From Acidimicrobiaceae bacterium (GTDB lineage Bacteria > Actinomycetota > Acidimicrobiia > Acidimicrobiales > Bog-793), in NCBI GenBank assembly GCA_003159795.1, contig PLPK01000012.1, forward strand, positions 1-34,890: a stretch of 34,890 nucleotides of DNA, given 5' to 3'. Shown here piece by piece: positions 8,826 to 16,970 of this stretch (its first letter is position 1; every line of letters begins with the position of its first letter). A program made the position numbers and the translations under genes. The notes under the pieces were generated by a model that saw nothing but the letters and a program-made list of their open reading frames with translations, did no database searches and had not been told where the DNA came from.

Positions 8826-10234
8826 CGCGCCTCCCGGGCCGCGCTGGCCGCCGCGCGGCGACGCGGGCGGCCCGTGAGCGCCCGGAAGAGCGAGTCCCCG
8901 TCCTCGGCGACGAACTCGACCGCGCGCGGAAGGTCCTCGGGCCGGCCGCCGTCGAGGAACCGGCCGTTCGACAGGCACACCTCGGGCGCAAGCACCCGCC
9001 TGCCGGCCGGCACACAGGCCGCGGAACGGGCAAGATCCGCGAAGGTGAGCAGCCCGGCGACGGCGATGTTCCCGCCGAAAAAGGTGTTCTCCACGGCGAC
9101 CGTCTCCACGTTGCCGAATCCTGCCGCGTCGAGCACCGGCCGGAGGACCTGGTTCCCGTAGGCGCCGGTGAGGATCGTCAACGGGGCGGGTGGGGAACCG
9201 GGACCCACTCCCCCACTGTCACCGGGCGCCGCCGTGCGCGCCGCCCGGTAGCCGAGGGCGGGAGCGCCGTCGATGAAGCGGAAGAAACTGTCGGCCCCGG
9301 GGGGACGCCGGCCGGTGTCGGCACGGAAGGCCTCGGCGAAGGCGGCCACCATCCCGATTCCGTTCTCGTGCAGCGCGAAACCCTCGTAGCAGGCAGGCTC
9401 GGGGAAGGTGCGCCCGGCAAGCAGGTAGTACTCGTCGGCCGCGAAGACGAGCCGGCGCCCGAGCGTGGCGGCGAACCGCCCCTGCCACTCCTCGACACAT
9501 TCGACGACAGCCGCCGCCTCGGCCCGCGTGTGGGCGCGCATCGACGGCTCGTGCGAGAAGCGGCTCACACCGAGGGGAACCACGCCGACTGTGGCGAGGC
9601 GAGAGAAACGCTCGAGGATCCCGGCCAGCGTGTCGGAAAGGACGGCGCCGTCGTTCACGCCCGGGCAGACGACGATCTGGCCGTGGACCTCGATCCCGTG
9701 GTCCAGAAGGCGCGCCAGCCAGCGCAGGCTCGTCGCCCCGCGGCGGTTGCGCAGCATTGCCGCCCGGACGGTGGGGTCGGTGGCGTGGATCGACACGTAG
9801 AGCGGGGAGAGCCGCTCGGTGACGACCCGCTCCAGGTCGAGCTCGGTGAATCGCGTCAGCGTCGTAAAGTTCCCATAGAGGAACGAGAGGCGGTAGTCGT
9901 CGTCTTTCACGTAGAGGCTGCGTCGCATCCCCCGGGGCAGCTGGTGGATGAAGCAGAAGGCGCAGTGGTTGTCGCACGTCGTCACCCGGTCGAAGATCGC
10001 CGCCGAGATGGAAATGCCGAGCGGCTCGCCGGCGTGCTTCTCAACGACCACCTCGCGGACGCCACCAGCCCAGCTGAGCTCGAGGGTGACGACGGCGTCG
10101 TCGGCGGCGAGGTGGTAGTCGATCACGTCCCGCAAGCGGTTGCCGTTGACAGACTGGATCTCGTCGCCGGCCCTGACCCCGGCCGCCTCCGCCGGAGATC
10201 CGGGCGCGACGCCCTCGACCTGCGGAAACGCCAT
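8822..10234 (-). CDS. DUF512 family PDZ/radical-SAM-like iron-sulfur protein
   Basis: 470 residues. The N-terminal 65 residues form a PDZ-like domain (GSPAEAAGVRAGDEIQSVNG). Cys87, Cys91 and Cys94 then form a CxxxCxxC motif (CDNHCAFCFIHQLP), the usual [4Fe-4S] ligand pattern of radical SAM enzymes, followed by a TIM-barrel-like stretch (LYVSIHATDP, GQIVVCPGVNDG). The C-terminal DUF512 region contains GAYGNQVLRPV and NTFFGGNIAVAGLL. The family is widespread and often sits beside der, but I know of no assigned reaction. ATG 10234 lies 6 bases after a TAGGCT -10 box, so the mRNA is probably leaderless. The gene is divergent from ispH by 39 bases and its stop overlaps the der start. Confidence 0.85.
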   Translation of the reverse strand: MAFPQVEGVAPGSPAEAAGVRAGDEIQSVNGNRLRDVIDYHLAADDAVVTLELSWAGGVREVVVEKHAGEPLGISISAAIFDRVTTCDNHCAFCFIHQLPRGMRRSLYVKDDDYRLSFLYGNFTTLTRFTELDLERVVTERLSPLYVSIHATDPTVRAAMLRNRRGATSLRWLARLLDHGIEVHGQIVVCPGVNDGAVLSDTLAGILERFSRLATVGVVPLGVSRFSHEPSMRAHTRAEAAAVVECVEEWQGRFAATLGRRLVFAADEYYLLAGRTFPEPACYEGFALHENGIGMVAAFAEAFRADTGRRPPGADSFFRFIDGAPALGYRAARTAAPGDSGGVGPGSPPAPLTILTGAYGNQVLRPVLDAAGFGNVETVAVENTFFGGNIAVAGLLTFADLARSAACVPAGRRVLAPEVCLSNGRFLDGGRPEDLPRAVEFVAEDGDSLFRALTGRPRRRAAASAAREAR

Positions 10235-10240
10235 TGTTCA

Positions 10241-10266
10241 AGCCTACCTGGCGGGCTCGCTAGCCT
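10241..10266. promoter_or_regulatory. Back-to-back -10 boxes for DUF512 gene and ispH
   Basis: On the minus strand TAGGCT (10241-10246) is 6 bases from ATG 10234. On the plus strand TAGCCT (10261-10266) is 7 bases from GTG 10274. Both spacings put the transcription start on the start codon, that is, leaderless mRNAs from a 39-base divergent region. Confidence 0.6.
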
Positions 10267-10273
10267 GAACGAC

Positions 10274-11320
10274 GTGGACGTCGACCGCGTGCTGCTGGCC
10301 GAGCCGCGCGGTTTTTGTGCCGGGGTCGAGATGGCGATCAAGGCGCTCGCCTGGATGGTGCGAATCTTCGAGCCGCCCGTCTACTGCTACCACGAGATCG
10401 TCCACAACCGCCTCGTCGTCGAGGAGTTCTCCCGCCAGGGCGTCGTCTTCGTCGACGACATCGACGAGGTCCCCCCCGGCGCTCCCCTCATGCTCTCGGC
10501 GCACGGCTCGGCCCCCGAGGTCGAGGCGGCCGCCTCGGCGCACAACCGCCCGGTCGTGAACGCCGTCTGCCCCCTCGTCACCAAGGTCCACCACGAGCTG
10601 AAGGTCCGCGCCACCAAGGGCTACACCGTCGTCTACGTCGGCCACGCCGGCCACGAGGAGGCCATCGGGACGATGGCCGTCGCGCCGGAGGCCGTGCGGC
10701 TCGTCGAGACCGAGCGCGACGTCGACGACCTCGGCCCCATCGACACCCCCGTGGCGCTGCTCGCCCAGACGACGCTGCCACACGACGAGTGGTCCGGCAT
10801 CGCCGCCCGGGCCAAGGAGCGCTTCCCGGAGCTGTGGATGCCGGGGCGTTCGGACCTCTGCTACGCGACGACGAACCGCCAGGCGGCACTGCGGGCGATC
10901 GCCGGGCGCTGCGACGCCGTCGTCGTCATCGGCTCCGCGAACTCGTCGAACACCGTCTCGCTCACCCACGTCGCCGCGGCGACGGGCTGTAATCGGGTGC
11001 TGCGGGTGAACGCGGCAGACGAGCTGCCCGGTGACCTCACCGGCGTCGTCGGCGTGACCGCCGGGGCGTCGGCCCCGGAGTGGCTCGTCGACGACGTCGT
11101 CCGCCGGCTGGCGCCGCGCCGCGGTGTCGAGGTCGTCGCCTCCGTCGACGAGGAGGAGTACTTCCCTCCCCCGCCGGAACTGCGCGACCTGCTCCGGGCG
11201 GTGTGGTCCGCCGCACAGGTCGCACTCGGCCGGCGGCCCGCCGGCCAGCCGCCGGCGGTCGAGGACCGCGAGGTCCCCGCGGCGCGCATGCTCACCGGGC
11301 GCGTCGCCGCCGCCGACTGA
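10274..11320 (+). CDS. ispH: 4-hydroxy-3-methylbut-2-enyl diphosphate reductase IspH
   Basis: 348 residues from GTG 10274. IspH is the last enzyme of the MEP isoprenoid pathway. It reduces HMBPP to IPP and DMAPP with an iron-sulfur cluster. The three conserved cluster cysteines are present at Cys15 (PRGFCAG), Cys99 (AVCPLV) and Cys196 (DLCYATTNRQ). The conserved histidine motifs HEIVHN, SAHGSAPEV and GHAGHEE and the SSNT motif (ANSSNT) are also seen. The C-terminal tail (about 40 residues, Pro/Arg/Ala-rich) goes beyond the usual core. The frame is open far upstream, but homology begins at VDRVLLAEPRGFCAG and a TAGCCT -10 box lies 7 bases before the GTG. This supports a leaderless start. Confidence 0.96.
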   Translation: MDVDRVLLAEPRGFCAGVEMAIKALAWMVRIFEPPVYCYHEIVHNRLVVEEFSRQGVVFVDDIDEVPPGAPLMLSAHGSAPEVEAAASAHNRPVVNAVCPLVTKVHHELKVRATKGYTVVYVGHAGHEEAIGTMAVAPEAVRLVETERDVDDLGPIDTPVALLAQTTLPHDEWSGIAARAKERFPELWMPGRSDLCYATTNRQAALRAIAGRCDAVVVIGSANSSNTVSLTHVAAATGCNRVLRVNAADELPGDLTGVVGVTAGASAPEWLVDDVVRRLAPRRGVEVVASVDEEEYFPPPPELRDLLRAVWSAAQVALGRRPAGQPPAVEDREVPAARMLTGRVAAAD

Positions 11321-11329
11321 CACGGCCAC

Positions 11330-11335
11330 TAGCCT
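11330..11335 (+). promoter_or_regulatory. Candidate -10 box for the glycosyltransferase gene
   Basis: TAGCCT, in the same CTAGCCTG context as the ispH promoter, lies just after the ispH stop. Transcription would start near 11342, giving a leader of about 32 bases with AAAGG before ATG 11374. Confidence 0.4.
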
Positions 11336-11373
11336 GCGCGGCGACGCCCCCGAGAACTGAAAGGCATCACCCC

Positions 11374-12174
11374 ATGAACCCCCGAGAGATCCGCCGCCAC
11401 CGGGCGACCGACGAGCTGATCGACTCCGTCGCGCTCGCCGAGTTCCAGGTCGCCCACGGGGACCCCGCCTTCGCCCAGATCGTCGTCGTCGCTGCCGCCT
11501 ACCACGAGGCCGAGAACATCGGCCGGGTCTGCGACGCCCTCCCCGCCGAGCTGTGCGGCGAGCCCATCTCGTTCCTCGTCGTCATCGACGGCGAGGAGGA
11601 CGGCACCGCCGAGATCGTGCGTAGGTCGGGCCACTACGCCGTCGTCGCGCCGGTGAACCGCGGCCAGGGCGCGGCCCTCCGGCTCGGCTACCGAGTCGCG
11701 CTCGAGCACGGGGCCCGCTACCTCGTGACCGCCGACGCCGACGGCCAGACCGACCCCGCGGACCTCGCCGTCGTCGTCGCGCCGGTCCTCGCCGGCGAGG
11801 CCGACCTCGTCACGGGGTCGCGCCGGCTCGGCCGCACTGAGTCGGCCGACCCGGTGCGCAACTTCGGGATCGTGTTCTTCTCGGTCGTCATCACGACGCT
11901 CACGGGGACCAAGGTGACCGATGTCGCCAACCCGATCCGGGCCATGCGGGCGGACCTCGCGGAACGTCTTACGCTCGCCGAGCCGCAGTACCAGTCGTCC
12001 GAGCTGCTCATCGGGGCGCTGATGGGCGGGGCGCGCTACGCCGAGCGTCCGGTGACGATGCTCGCGCGGGCCTCGGGCCACTCGAAAAAGGGCGGCAACC
12101 TCATCTACGGCTACCGCTTCACCCGCGTCCTACTGCGCACCTGGTGGCGCGAGAAGCGGGCCCGCCGCGCCTAG
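11374..12174 (+). CDS. Family 2 glycosyltransferase (DPM/DPG synthase-like)
   Basis: 266 residues. A GT-A fold glycosyltransferase. IVVVAAAYHEAENIG starts the nucleotide-binding region, VVIDGEEDGT follows, VNRGQGAALRLGY is the typical GT2 motif, and DADGQTDP (Asp121/Asp123) is the metal-binding DxD. It has no transmembrane pair at the C-terminus; the end is basic (WWREKRARRA). The family transfers sugars from nucleotide or to polyprenyl donors, but the substrate here cannot be read. The start ATG has AAAGG upstream. The stop TAG shares a CTAG palindrome with the stop of the convergent epimerase gene, which suggests a possible role with it in cell-surface sugar synthesis (inference). Confidence 0.85.
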   Translation: MNPREIRRHRATDELIDSVALAEFQVAHGDPAFAQIVVVAAAYHEAENIGRVCDALPAELCGEPISFLVVIDGEEDGTAEIVRRSGHYAVVAPVNRGQGAALRLGYRVALEHGARYLVTADADGQTDPADLAVVVAPVLAGEADLVTGSRRLGRTESADPVRNFGIVFFSVVITTLTGTKVTDVANPIRAMRADLAERLTLAEPQYQSSELLIGALMGGARYAERPVTMLARASGHSKKGGNLIYGYRFTRVLLRTWWREKRARRA

Positions 12175-13079
12175 GCGGGCGCGCTGCCGCCGTTCCGGCG
12201 GAAGTCCTCCCAGGTCGCCGCGAGTCCCGAAGCCAGATCGAAGGTCGGGGCGTAGCCGAGGCTTTTCGCGTGGCTCGTGTCGACGACGACCGCCGGCATC
12301 TCGCCGGGCTTGGCGGGCACGTGCTCGGCCGGGATCTCGACCCCCGTGACCGCCCGGGTCGTCTGCCACAGCTCATTCATCGAGACCGACTTGCCCCCGC
12401 CGATCGTCAGCGTGTCGGGGGCGGGAAGCGCCAGGCCGAGCTCGATCGAGGAGACGACGTCGGTGACGTAGACGTAATCGCGCCTCTGCTCGCCGTCGCC
12501 GTAGATCTGGATCGCGCCGCCGTCCAGCGCGCCACGCATCAGCCGCGCGACGACGCTGTCCTTGGTCTGCATGCCAGCGCCGTAGACGTTGGTGAAGCGT
12601 AGGGCGACGGTCGTCATCTGGTAGCTGGCGGCGTAGGCGCAGAGCAGCATCTCGGCCGCGGCCTTCGTCGCGCCGTACGGCGTGAGGGGGCGCGGCAGCA
12701 CGGTCTCGTCGATCGTGACGGCGCCCACGTTGCCAGCGACGGCGTTCGTCGAGGCGAAGACGAAGCGCCCGACGCCGAGCTCCCGGCAGCGCTCGAGGAC
12801 CAGCTCCGTGGCGTCGACGTTCGTCTGGAAGACGGCGTGCGGGTCCTTGGCGGACAGCAGCACCGAGGTGATCGCCGCCAGGTGGACGACGCCGTCCGTG
12901 CCCGGGGTAATGGCGCGAGCGACGATTTCGGGATCACGCAGGTCGCCGACGACGCAGGCGGCCTCGGGCGACCTGAAGGGCTTCAGGTCGACAACGACGA
13001 CCTCGTCGCCGCGGGCGCACAGACGGCTAACGACGTGGCGTCCGATGAACCCGGAACCTCCTGTCACGACGACGTGCAC
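12171..13079 (-). CDS. NAD-dependent sugar epimerase/dehydratase (extended SDR)
   Basis: 302 residues. The N-terminal Rossmann motif GGSGFIG (residues 7-13) binds NAD(P). GDLRDP, HLAAIT and the catalytic set STN (110-112), Tyr135 and Lys139 (PYGATK) define an extended SDR such as UDP-glucose 4-epimerase or a related dehydratase. RFTNVYG and the substrate-side IYGDGEQRRDYVYVTDVV agree. The exact sugar nucleotide is unknown. ATG 13079 has a strong AAAGGAGA site. The gene lies 46 bases after cmk-plsC on the same strand, so it is probably the last gene of the scpA operon. It ends in a 4-base overlap with the convergent GT2 gene. Confidence 0.88.
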   Translation of the reverse strand: MHVVVTGGSGFIGRHVVSRLCARGDEVVVVDLKPFRSPEAACVVGDLRDPEIVARAITPGTDGVVHLAAITSVLLSAKDPHAVFQTNVDATELVLERCRELGVGRFVFASTNAVAGNVGAVTIDETVLPRPLTPYGATKAAAEMLLCAYAASYQMTTVALRFTNVYGAGMQTKDSVVARLMRGALDGGAIQIYGDGEQRRDYVYVTDVVSSIELGLALPAPDTLTIGGGKSVSMNELWQTTRAVTGVEIPAEHVPAKPGEMPAVVVDTSHAKSLGYAPTFDLASGLAATWEDFRRNGGSAPA

Positions 13080-13125
13080 GGCGTCTCCTTTCGGTCGGCA
13101 ACCACCGGGGGATCGGGGACGGACG

Positions 13126-14478
13126 CTAGCGGTCCGCGACGATGCCCGCGGCTTCGTCGCTCAGTTGCTGGATGGCACGGCGCAGCTCGTCGGTGAGGGC
13201 GTGGACCGCCGAACGCGGGATCCGGAAGCGGCCCTCGCCGGCGTGGTGCTCGACCCCTGTCATGATCGGCTCACCGACCACGCAGGCGATCCGGGCGAAC
13301 CTCGGCCGGACCTTTCCCCGCGGGAGCGCCGTGTCCGTGCCGGCGAGCCCGACGGGGACGAGCGGCACCCCGGCGCGCAGCGCCAGGTAGGCCGCCCCCT
13401 CGCGGGTCTCGCCGATCGTCGGACCCGTGTTGCGGGTCCCTTCGGGGAAGATGACGAGCGGCTCGCCGGCGATGAGGATCTCAAGGGCGCGGTTGAACGC
13501 CTCCCGGTCGGTCGCCCGCCGGTTGACCGGGAAGGCGCCGAGCGTCTCGATCAGCCAGTTGAACTGGCGGTTGACGAAGATCCCGGACTTCGCGATGAAC
13601 CGCATCCGCCGCCTCGTGATGCGGGCGACGATCAGGAAGTCGATGTCGGACCGGTGCAGGGGCGCGACGAGGAACGGCCCGGACCGGGGCAGGTTCTCGG
13701 CGCCGACGATCGGGCCGTGCATGAAGATGTGCCCCGCCGACACCGCGATGCCCCGGCAGACGAAGTAGAACCAGCGCACCCGGCGCGAGATCGGCCGTAC
13801 CGGGCGGAGGCCCGCCTCCGGTGCGCTCCCCGCCTCGGCCCCGGCGAGGGCGGCGATCTCGTCGACGATCGACTCGATCGACCGCCCGGTCGAATCGATA
13901 ACGACGGCGTCGTCGGCCGGAATGAGCGGCGAGACCTCCCGGGTCGAGTCGAGCCGGTCACGGGCTCCGATCTCCGCCGCGACCACCGCCACGTCGCGCG
14001 GGCCGGTCGGCGTGGCCTGGTCGGCAGCCCGGCGGCGGGCGCGCTCCTCCGGCGTCGCCGTCAAAAAGACCTTCACCGGCGCGTCCGGGATGACGACCGT
14101 GCCGATGTCCCGCCCCTCGAGCACTCCCGAGTGGTGCGTCGCGACCCAGGCGCGCTGGCGGGCGACAAGGGCGCGGCGCACCGCGGCCTGCGCCGAGACG
14201 GCGCCCACCGCGGCGTCGACCTCGGGCGAGCGGATCGCCTCGCTGACGTCCTCGCCGTTGACGCTCACGCGCTCGGCGACGGCGAGGTGGAGCTCGCGGG
14301 CAAGCTCGCCGAGGCGGAGCTCGTCGTCCGTCGCGATCCCGCGCTGCAGTGCACACCAGGTCACGGCGCGGTACATCGCCCCGGTGTCGAGACGCTCCAC
14401 GCCGAGCCTGGCGGCGAGCGCCGCCGCGACCGAGGACTTGCCCGCGCCACCCGGCCCGTCGATCGCGATCAGCGGCAC
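13126..14478 (-). CDS. cmk: Fused cytidylate kinase and 1-acylglycerol-3-phosphate acyltransferase
   Basis: 450 residues from GTG 14478, supported by GAGGAG 7 bases upstream; this overlaps aroA by 10 bases. Residues 1 to about 222 are (d)CMP kinase: P-loop GPGGAGKS (8-15), DTGAMYRAVT, GRDIGTVV and ARDRLDSTR. It phosphorylates CMP and dCMP with ATP. After a Glu/Ala/Gly-rich linker, residues about 235-450 are a PlsC-type acyltransferase. It has the HX4D catalytic box HRSDID (275-280), GAFPVNR and the substrate motif FPEGTR (344-349), so it should acylate lysophosphatidic acid or a similar lipid. Separate cmk and plsC genes are often neighbours in bacteria, so the fusion is a plausible outcome of that linkage. 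No stop or frameshift separates the halves. Confidence 0.93.
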   Translation of the reverse strand: MPLIAIDGPGGAGKSSVAAALAARLGVERLDTGAMYRAVTWCALQRGIATDDELRLGELARELHLAVAERVSVNGEDVSEAIRSPEVDAAVGAVSAQAAVRRALVARQRAWVATHHSGVLEGRDIGTVVIPDAPVKVFLTATPEERARRRAADQATPTGPRDVAVVAAEIGARDRLDSTREVSPLIPADDAVVIDSTGRSIESIVDEIAALAGAEAGSAPEAGLRPVRPISRRVRWFYFVCRGIAVSAGHIFMHGPIVGAENLPRSGPFLVAPLHRSDIDFLIVARITRRRMRFIAKSGIFVNRQFNWLIETLGAFPVNRRATDREAFNRALEILIAGEPLVIFPEGTRNTGPTIGETREGAAYLALRAGVPLVPVGLAGTDTALPRGKVRPRFARIACVVGEPIMTGVEHHAGEGRFRIPRSAVHALTDELRRAIQQLSDEAAGIVADR

Positions 14479-15752
14479 GCCAGACTCCTCAGGTCGTCGA
14501 TGAATCCAGGCCACGTCACCGCCGAGGCGGCGAACCCCTCGATCCGCACCGCGCCGGACGGGCCGAGCCCCGCCACGGCGAGCGCCATCGCCACCCGATG
14601 GTCCCCGTGGGAGTGCACCGTGCCCTGCGGCGCGCACCCGCCCCGGATCACCAGGCCGTCGGGGAGCTCCTCGATCTCGACGCCGAGGGCGGCCAGCTCG
14701 GCTGCCATCGTGACGATGCGGTCGCTCTCCTTCACCCGCAGCTCGGCGGCACCGCGGATCGTCGTCACCCCTTCAGCGAAGGCCGCCGCGACGGCGAGGA
14801 CGGGGAGCTCGTCGATGAGCGAGGGGATCTCGCCGCCGGCGATCGTCGTCGCCGTGAGGGGGGCATGGCGCACGATCAGGTCCCCGGTCGTCGCGTCCCG
14901 CGGGACGACCTCGATCGACGCCCCCATCCTCCGCAGCGCGTCGACGAAGCCGCAACGGCCCGGGCCGGTGTAGACGTGCTCGATGCGCACCTCGCTGCCG
15001 GCCACAAGCGTCGCCGCGACGACGATGAACGCCGCCTGCGACGGATCGCCGGGGACGTCGACCTCGAAGGGCACGAGGGCGCTGCGCCGCAGTCGCACCG
15101 CGTAGCCGGCGGCGCCGTCGTCAACTTCCATCGCCGCGCCACAGCGGCTGAGCAACTCCTCGCTGTGCCGCCGCGTCGGCACCGCCTCGCGCACGACGGT
15201 CTCCCCATCGGCGTCGAGGCCGGCGAAGAGGATCGACCCCTTCACCTGCGCGGACGGCACCGGCAGCGTGTAGTCGATCCCGGTGAGACGCCCACCGTGC
15301 ACCGTGAGGGGCGCGTGGGCGCCGTCGTCAGCGCCCTCGATCGCGGCGCCCATCGCCCGCAGGGGCGCCAGGACGCGGTCCATCGGGCGGCGGCGCACCG
15401 AGGCGTCGCCGTCGAGCACGCACCGGAACGGCAAGGTCGCGCAGACCCCGGCGAGGAGCCGCACCGCGCTCCCGGAGTTGCCGAGGTCGATCGGCCTGTC
15501 CGGCTCGCGCAGGCGCTCCCGCCCGCCGACAATGCGGTCGGCGTCGAAATAGACGCCGAGCGCCCCGAGGGCCGCCCGCGTCCTGGCGACGTCGTCGCCC
15601 CGGGGCAGGCCCCGTACCCGCGACGTCCCCGACGCGAGCGCGGCACAGATGAGCGCACGATGCGCGATCGACTTGTCCCCGGGGACCCGGATGACCCCAC
15701 GCAGGGGGCCCGACGCCGCGAAGCTCGCCGCCTCCGGCGTGTCGCCACTCAC
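14469..15752 (-). CDS. aroA: 3-phosphoshikimate 1-carboxyvinyltransferase (EPSP synthase) AroA
   Basis: 427 residues. It joins shikimate-3-phosphate and phosphoenolpyruvate in the sixth step of the shikimate pathway. Motifs seen: PGDKSIAHRAL near the N-terminus, LGNSGSAVRLL (phosphate-binding loop), DGDASVRRRPM, SAQVKGSILFAGL, GDPSQAAFIVVA, RVKESDR and HGDHRVAMALA. The two-lobe length is normal. The start is GTG 15752, 78 bases after aroH; the ribosome site is weak, so expression may rely on read-through from upstream. The 3' end overlaps the cmk-plsC start by 10 bases. Its neighbour aroH acts just downstream in aromatic synthesis. Confidence 0.95.
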   Translation of the reverse strand: MSGDTPEAASFAASGPLRGVIRVPGDKSIAHRALICAALASGTSRVRGLPRGDDVARTRAALGALGVYFDADRIVGGRERLREPDRPIDLGNSGSAVRLLAGVCATLPFRCVLDGDASVRRRPMDRVLAPLRAMGAAIEGADDGAHAPLTVHGGRLTGIDYTLPVPSAQVKGSILFAGLDADGETVVREAVPTRRHSEELLSRCGAAMEVDDGAAGYAVRLRRSALVPFEVDVPGDPSQAAFIVVAATLVAGSEVRIEHVYTGPGRCGFVDALRRMGASIEVVPRDATTGDLIVRHAPLTATTIAGGEIPSLIDELPVLAVAAAFAEGVTTIRGAAELRVKESDRIVTMAAELAALGVEIEELPDGLVIRGGCAPQGTVHSHGDHRVAMALAVAGLGPSGAVRIEGFAASAVTWPGFIDDLRSLACR

Positions 15753-15830
15753 GCCCGGCGACCGGCCGGCGGCCCGGTGAGCCGCGTGCCGCGGGCCGGG
15801 GTGGGGAGTCCGGCAGGCATCGCGGGCCTC

Positions 15831-16202
15831 TCAGTTGACGAGATCGGGGCGGAGCGACGCCGCGCCTTCGAGGTAGACGTGCTGGATCTCATCCCGCGCC
15901 CGCGCGGTGTAGCAATGGACGAGGACCCGGATGCAGCGGGGCATCGCGCCCTCGACGGCCATCTCCCGGCAGCCGAACAGCGGCACATCGGCGAATCCCG
16001 CCACCGCCCGCGCCGCCGTCGCCGGGTAGGCGGAGCGGACGTCCTCGGTCGCGGAGAAGACCGCGCTCACGAGGTCGTCCGGCCGGAGCCCGTTGCGCTC
16101 GAGGATCGCGGCGACGAGCGCGCCGACGCGCTCGCGCACCTGGTCCTCGGTGTCCGCGTCGAGCGTCGTCGCGCCCCGGACCGCTCGCAGCACGACCCCC
16201 AT
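15831..16202 (-). CDS. aroH: Chorismate mutase, AroH class
   Basis: 123 residues, the usual size for the monofunctional AroH (trimeric barrel) type. It converts chorismate to prephenate for phenylalanine and tyrosine. Family features are RAVRGATTLDADT at the N-terminus, FSATEDVRSAYPATAAR in the middle, VPLFGCREMAVEGAMPRCIRVL, and the C-terminal HVYLEGAASLRPDL. It lies 12 bases after rluB and 78 before aroA on the same strand. Start ATG 16202. Confidence 0.94.
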   Translation of the reverse strand: MGVVLRAVRGATTLDADTEDQVRERVGALVAAILERNGLRPDDLVSAVFSATEDVRSAYPATAARAVAGFADVPLFGCREMAVEGAMPRCIRVLVHCYTARARDEIQHVYLEGAASLRPDLVN

Positions 16203-16214
16203 CGGCTCCGCAGC

Positions 16215-16970
16215 CTACTCAGTGCCGATCCCGCCGCTCCTGCCCGCTCTGCTCGCAGCCTCGCGGAGCGCCCGCACCTCGTGCGCCGCGAGCTCCCGGC
16301 ACTGCCCGGGGACGAGGCGGTCGTCGGAGATCGGTCCGAGCCGCGTCCTCACGAGACGCCTCACGGGGTGGCCCACCGCCTCGCACATCCGGCGCACCTG
16401 GTGGTAGCGGCCCTCGTGGATGACGATCCGCACGACGCCGGGCCCCCGGCGCGCGACCTTCGCCGGGGCCGTGACGACGCCCGGCTCGATCTCGACACCC
16501 TCGCGCAGCGCCCGCAGCGCCGCCGGCGGGGGGTCACCCTCCACCTCGGCGAGGTACTCCTTGTCGACGCCGTGGCTCGGGTGGGCGAGGAGCTGCGCGA
16601 GGTCGCCGTCGTTCGTGCAGATGATGAGGCCCTCGGTCGCGAAGTCCAACCGCCCGACGGCGAAGACCCGGGGCTCGGCCGGCACGAGGTCGAGGACGGT
16701 CGGGCGTCCCTCCGGGTCACGCGCCGTCGTCACCACCCCGGCGGGCTTGTTGACGAGCCAGTAGACGAGCCCGGGCAGGATCCCCACCTCGACGCCGTCC
16801 ACGGCGACCCGGTCGCGCTCGGGCTCGACGCGCCGGCCAAGCCGGGCGGTCTCGCCGTTCACCGTCACCCGCCCCGCCGCGATGAGCACCTCGGCCGAGC
16901 GTCGCGAGCCGAAGCCGGTCCGGGCGAGCACCTTCTGCAGGCGGACGCCCCCAGGGGGGTCGCTCGTCAC
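16215..16970 (-). CDS. rluB: rRNA pseudouridine synthase, RluB/RsuA family
   Basis: 251 residues. An N-terminal S4 RNA-binding domain (VRLQKVLARTGFGSRRSAEVLI...GRVTVNGE, residues 9-55) is followed by the pseudouridine synthase core. The catalytic Asp109 lies in GRLDFATEGL, with NKPAGVVTT, EYLAEVEG and EGRYHQVRRM further on. It isomerises a uridine in rRNA, probably in 23S rRNA as RluB does; the exact site is inference. The GTG start overlaps the scpB stop as GTGA. The scpA-scpB-rluB order is widespread in Gram-positive bacteria. Confidence 0.94.
   Translation of the reverse strand: MTSDPPGGVRLQKVLARTGFGSRRSAEVLIAAGRVTVNGETARLGRRVEPERDRVAVDGVEVGILPGLVYWLVNKPAGVVTTARDPEGRPTVLDLVPAEPRVFAVGRLDFATEGLIICTNDGDLAQLLAHPSHGVDKEYLAEVEGDPPPAALRALREGVEIEPGVVTAPAKVARRGPGVVRIVIHEGRYHQVRRMCEAVGHPVRRLVRTRLGPISDDRLVPGQCRELAAHEVRALREAASRAGRSGGIGTE

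Noticed and set aside
9368..10273. Long upstream extension of the ispH frame
   Set aside because: It overlaps the DUF512 gene in antisense; ispH homology begins at 10274, where a -10 box is also positioned.
12682..14973. Plus-strand open frame of 763 codons opposite the SDR and cmk-plsC genes
   Set aside because: A shadow of conserved genes on the minus strand.
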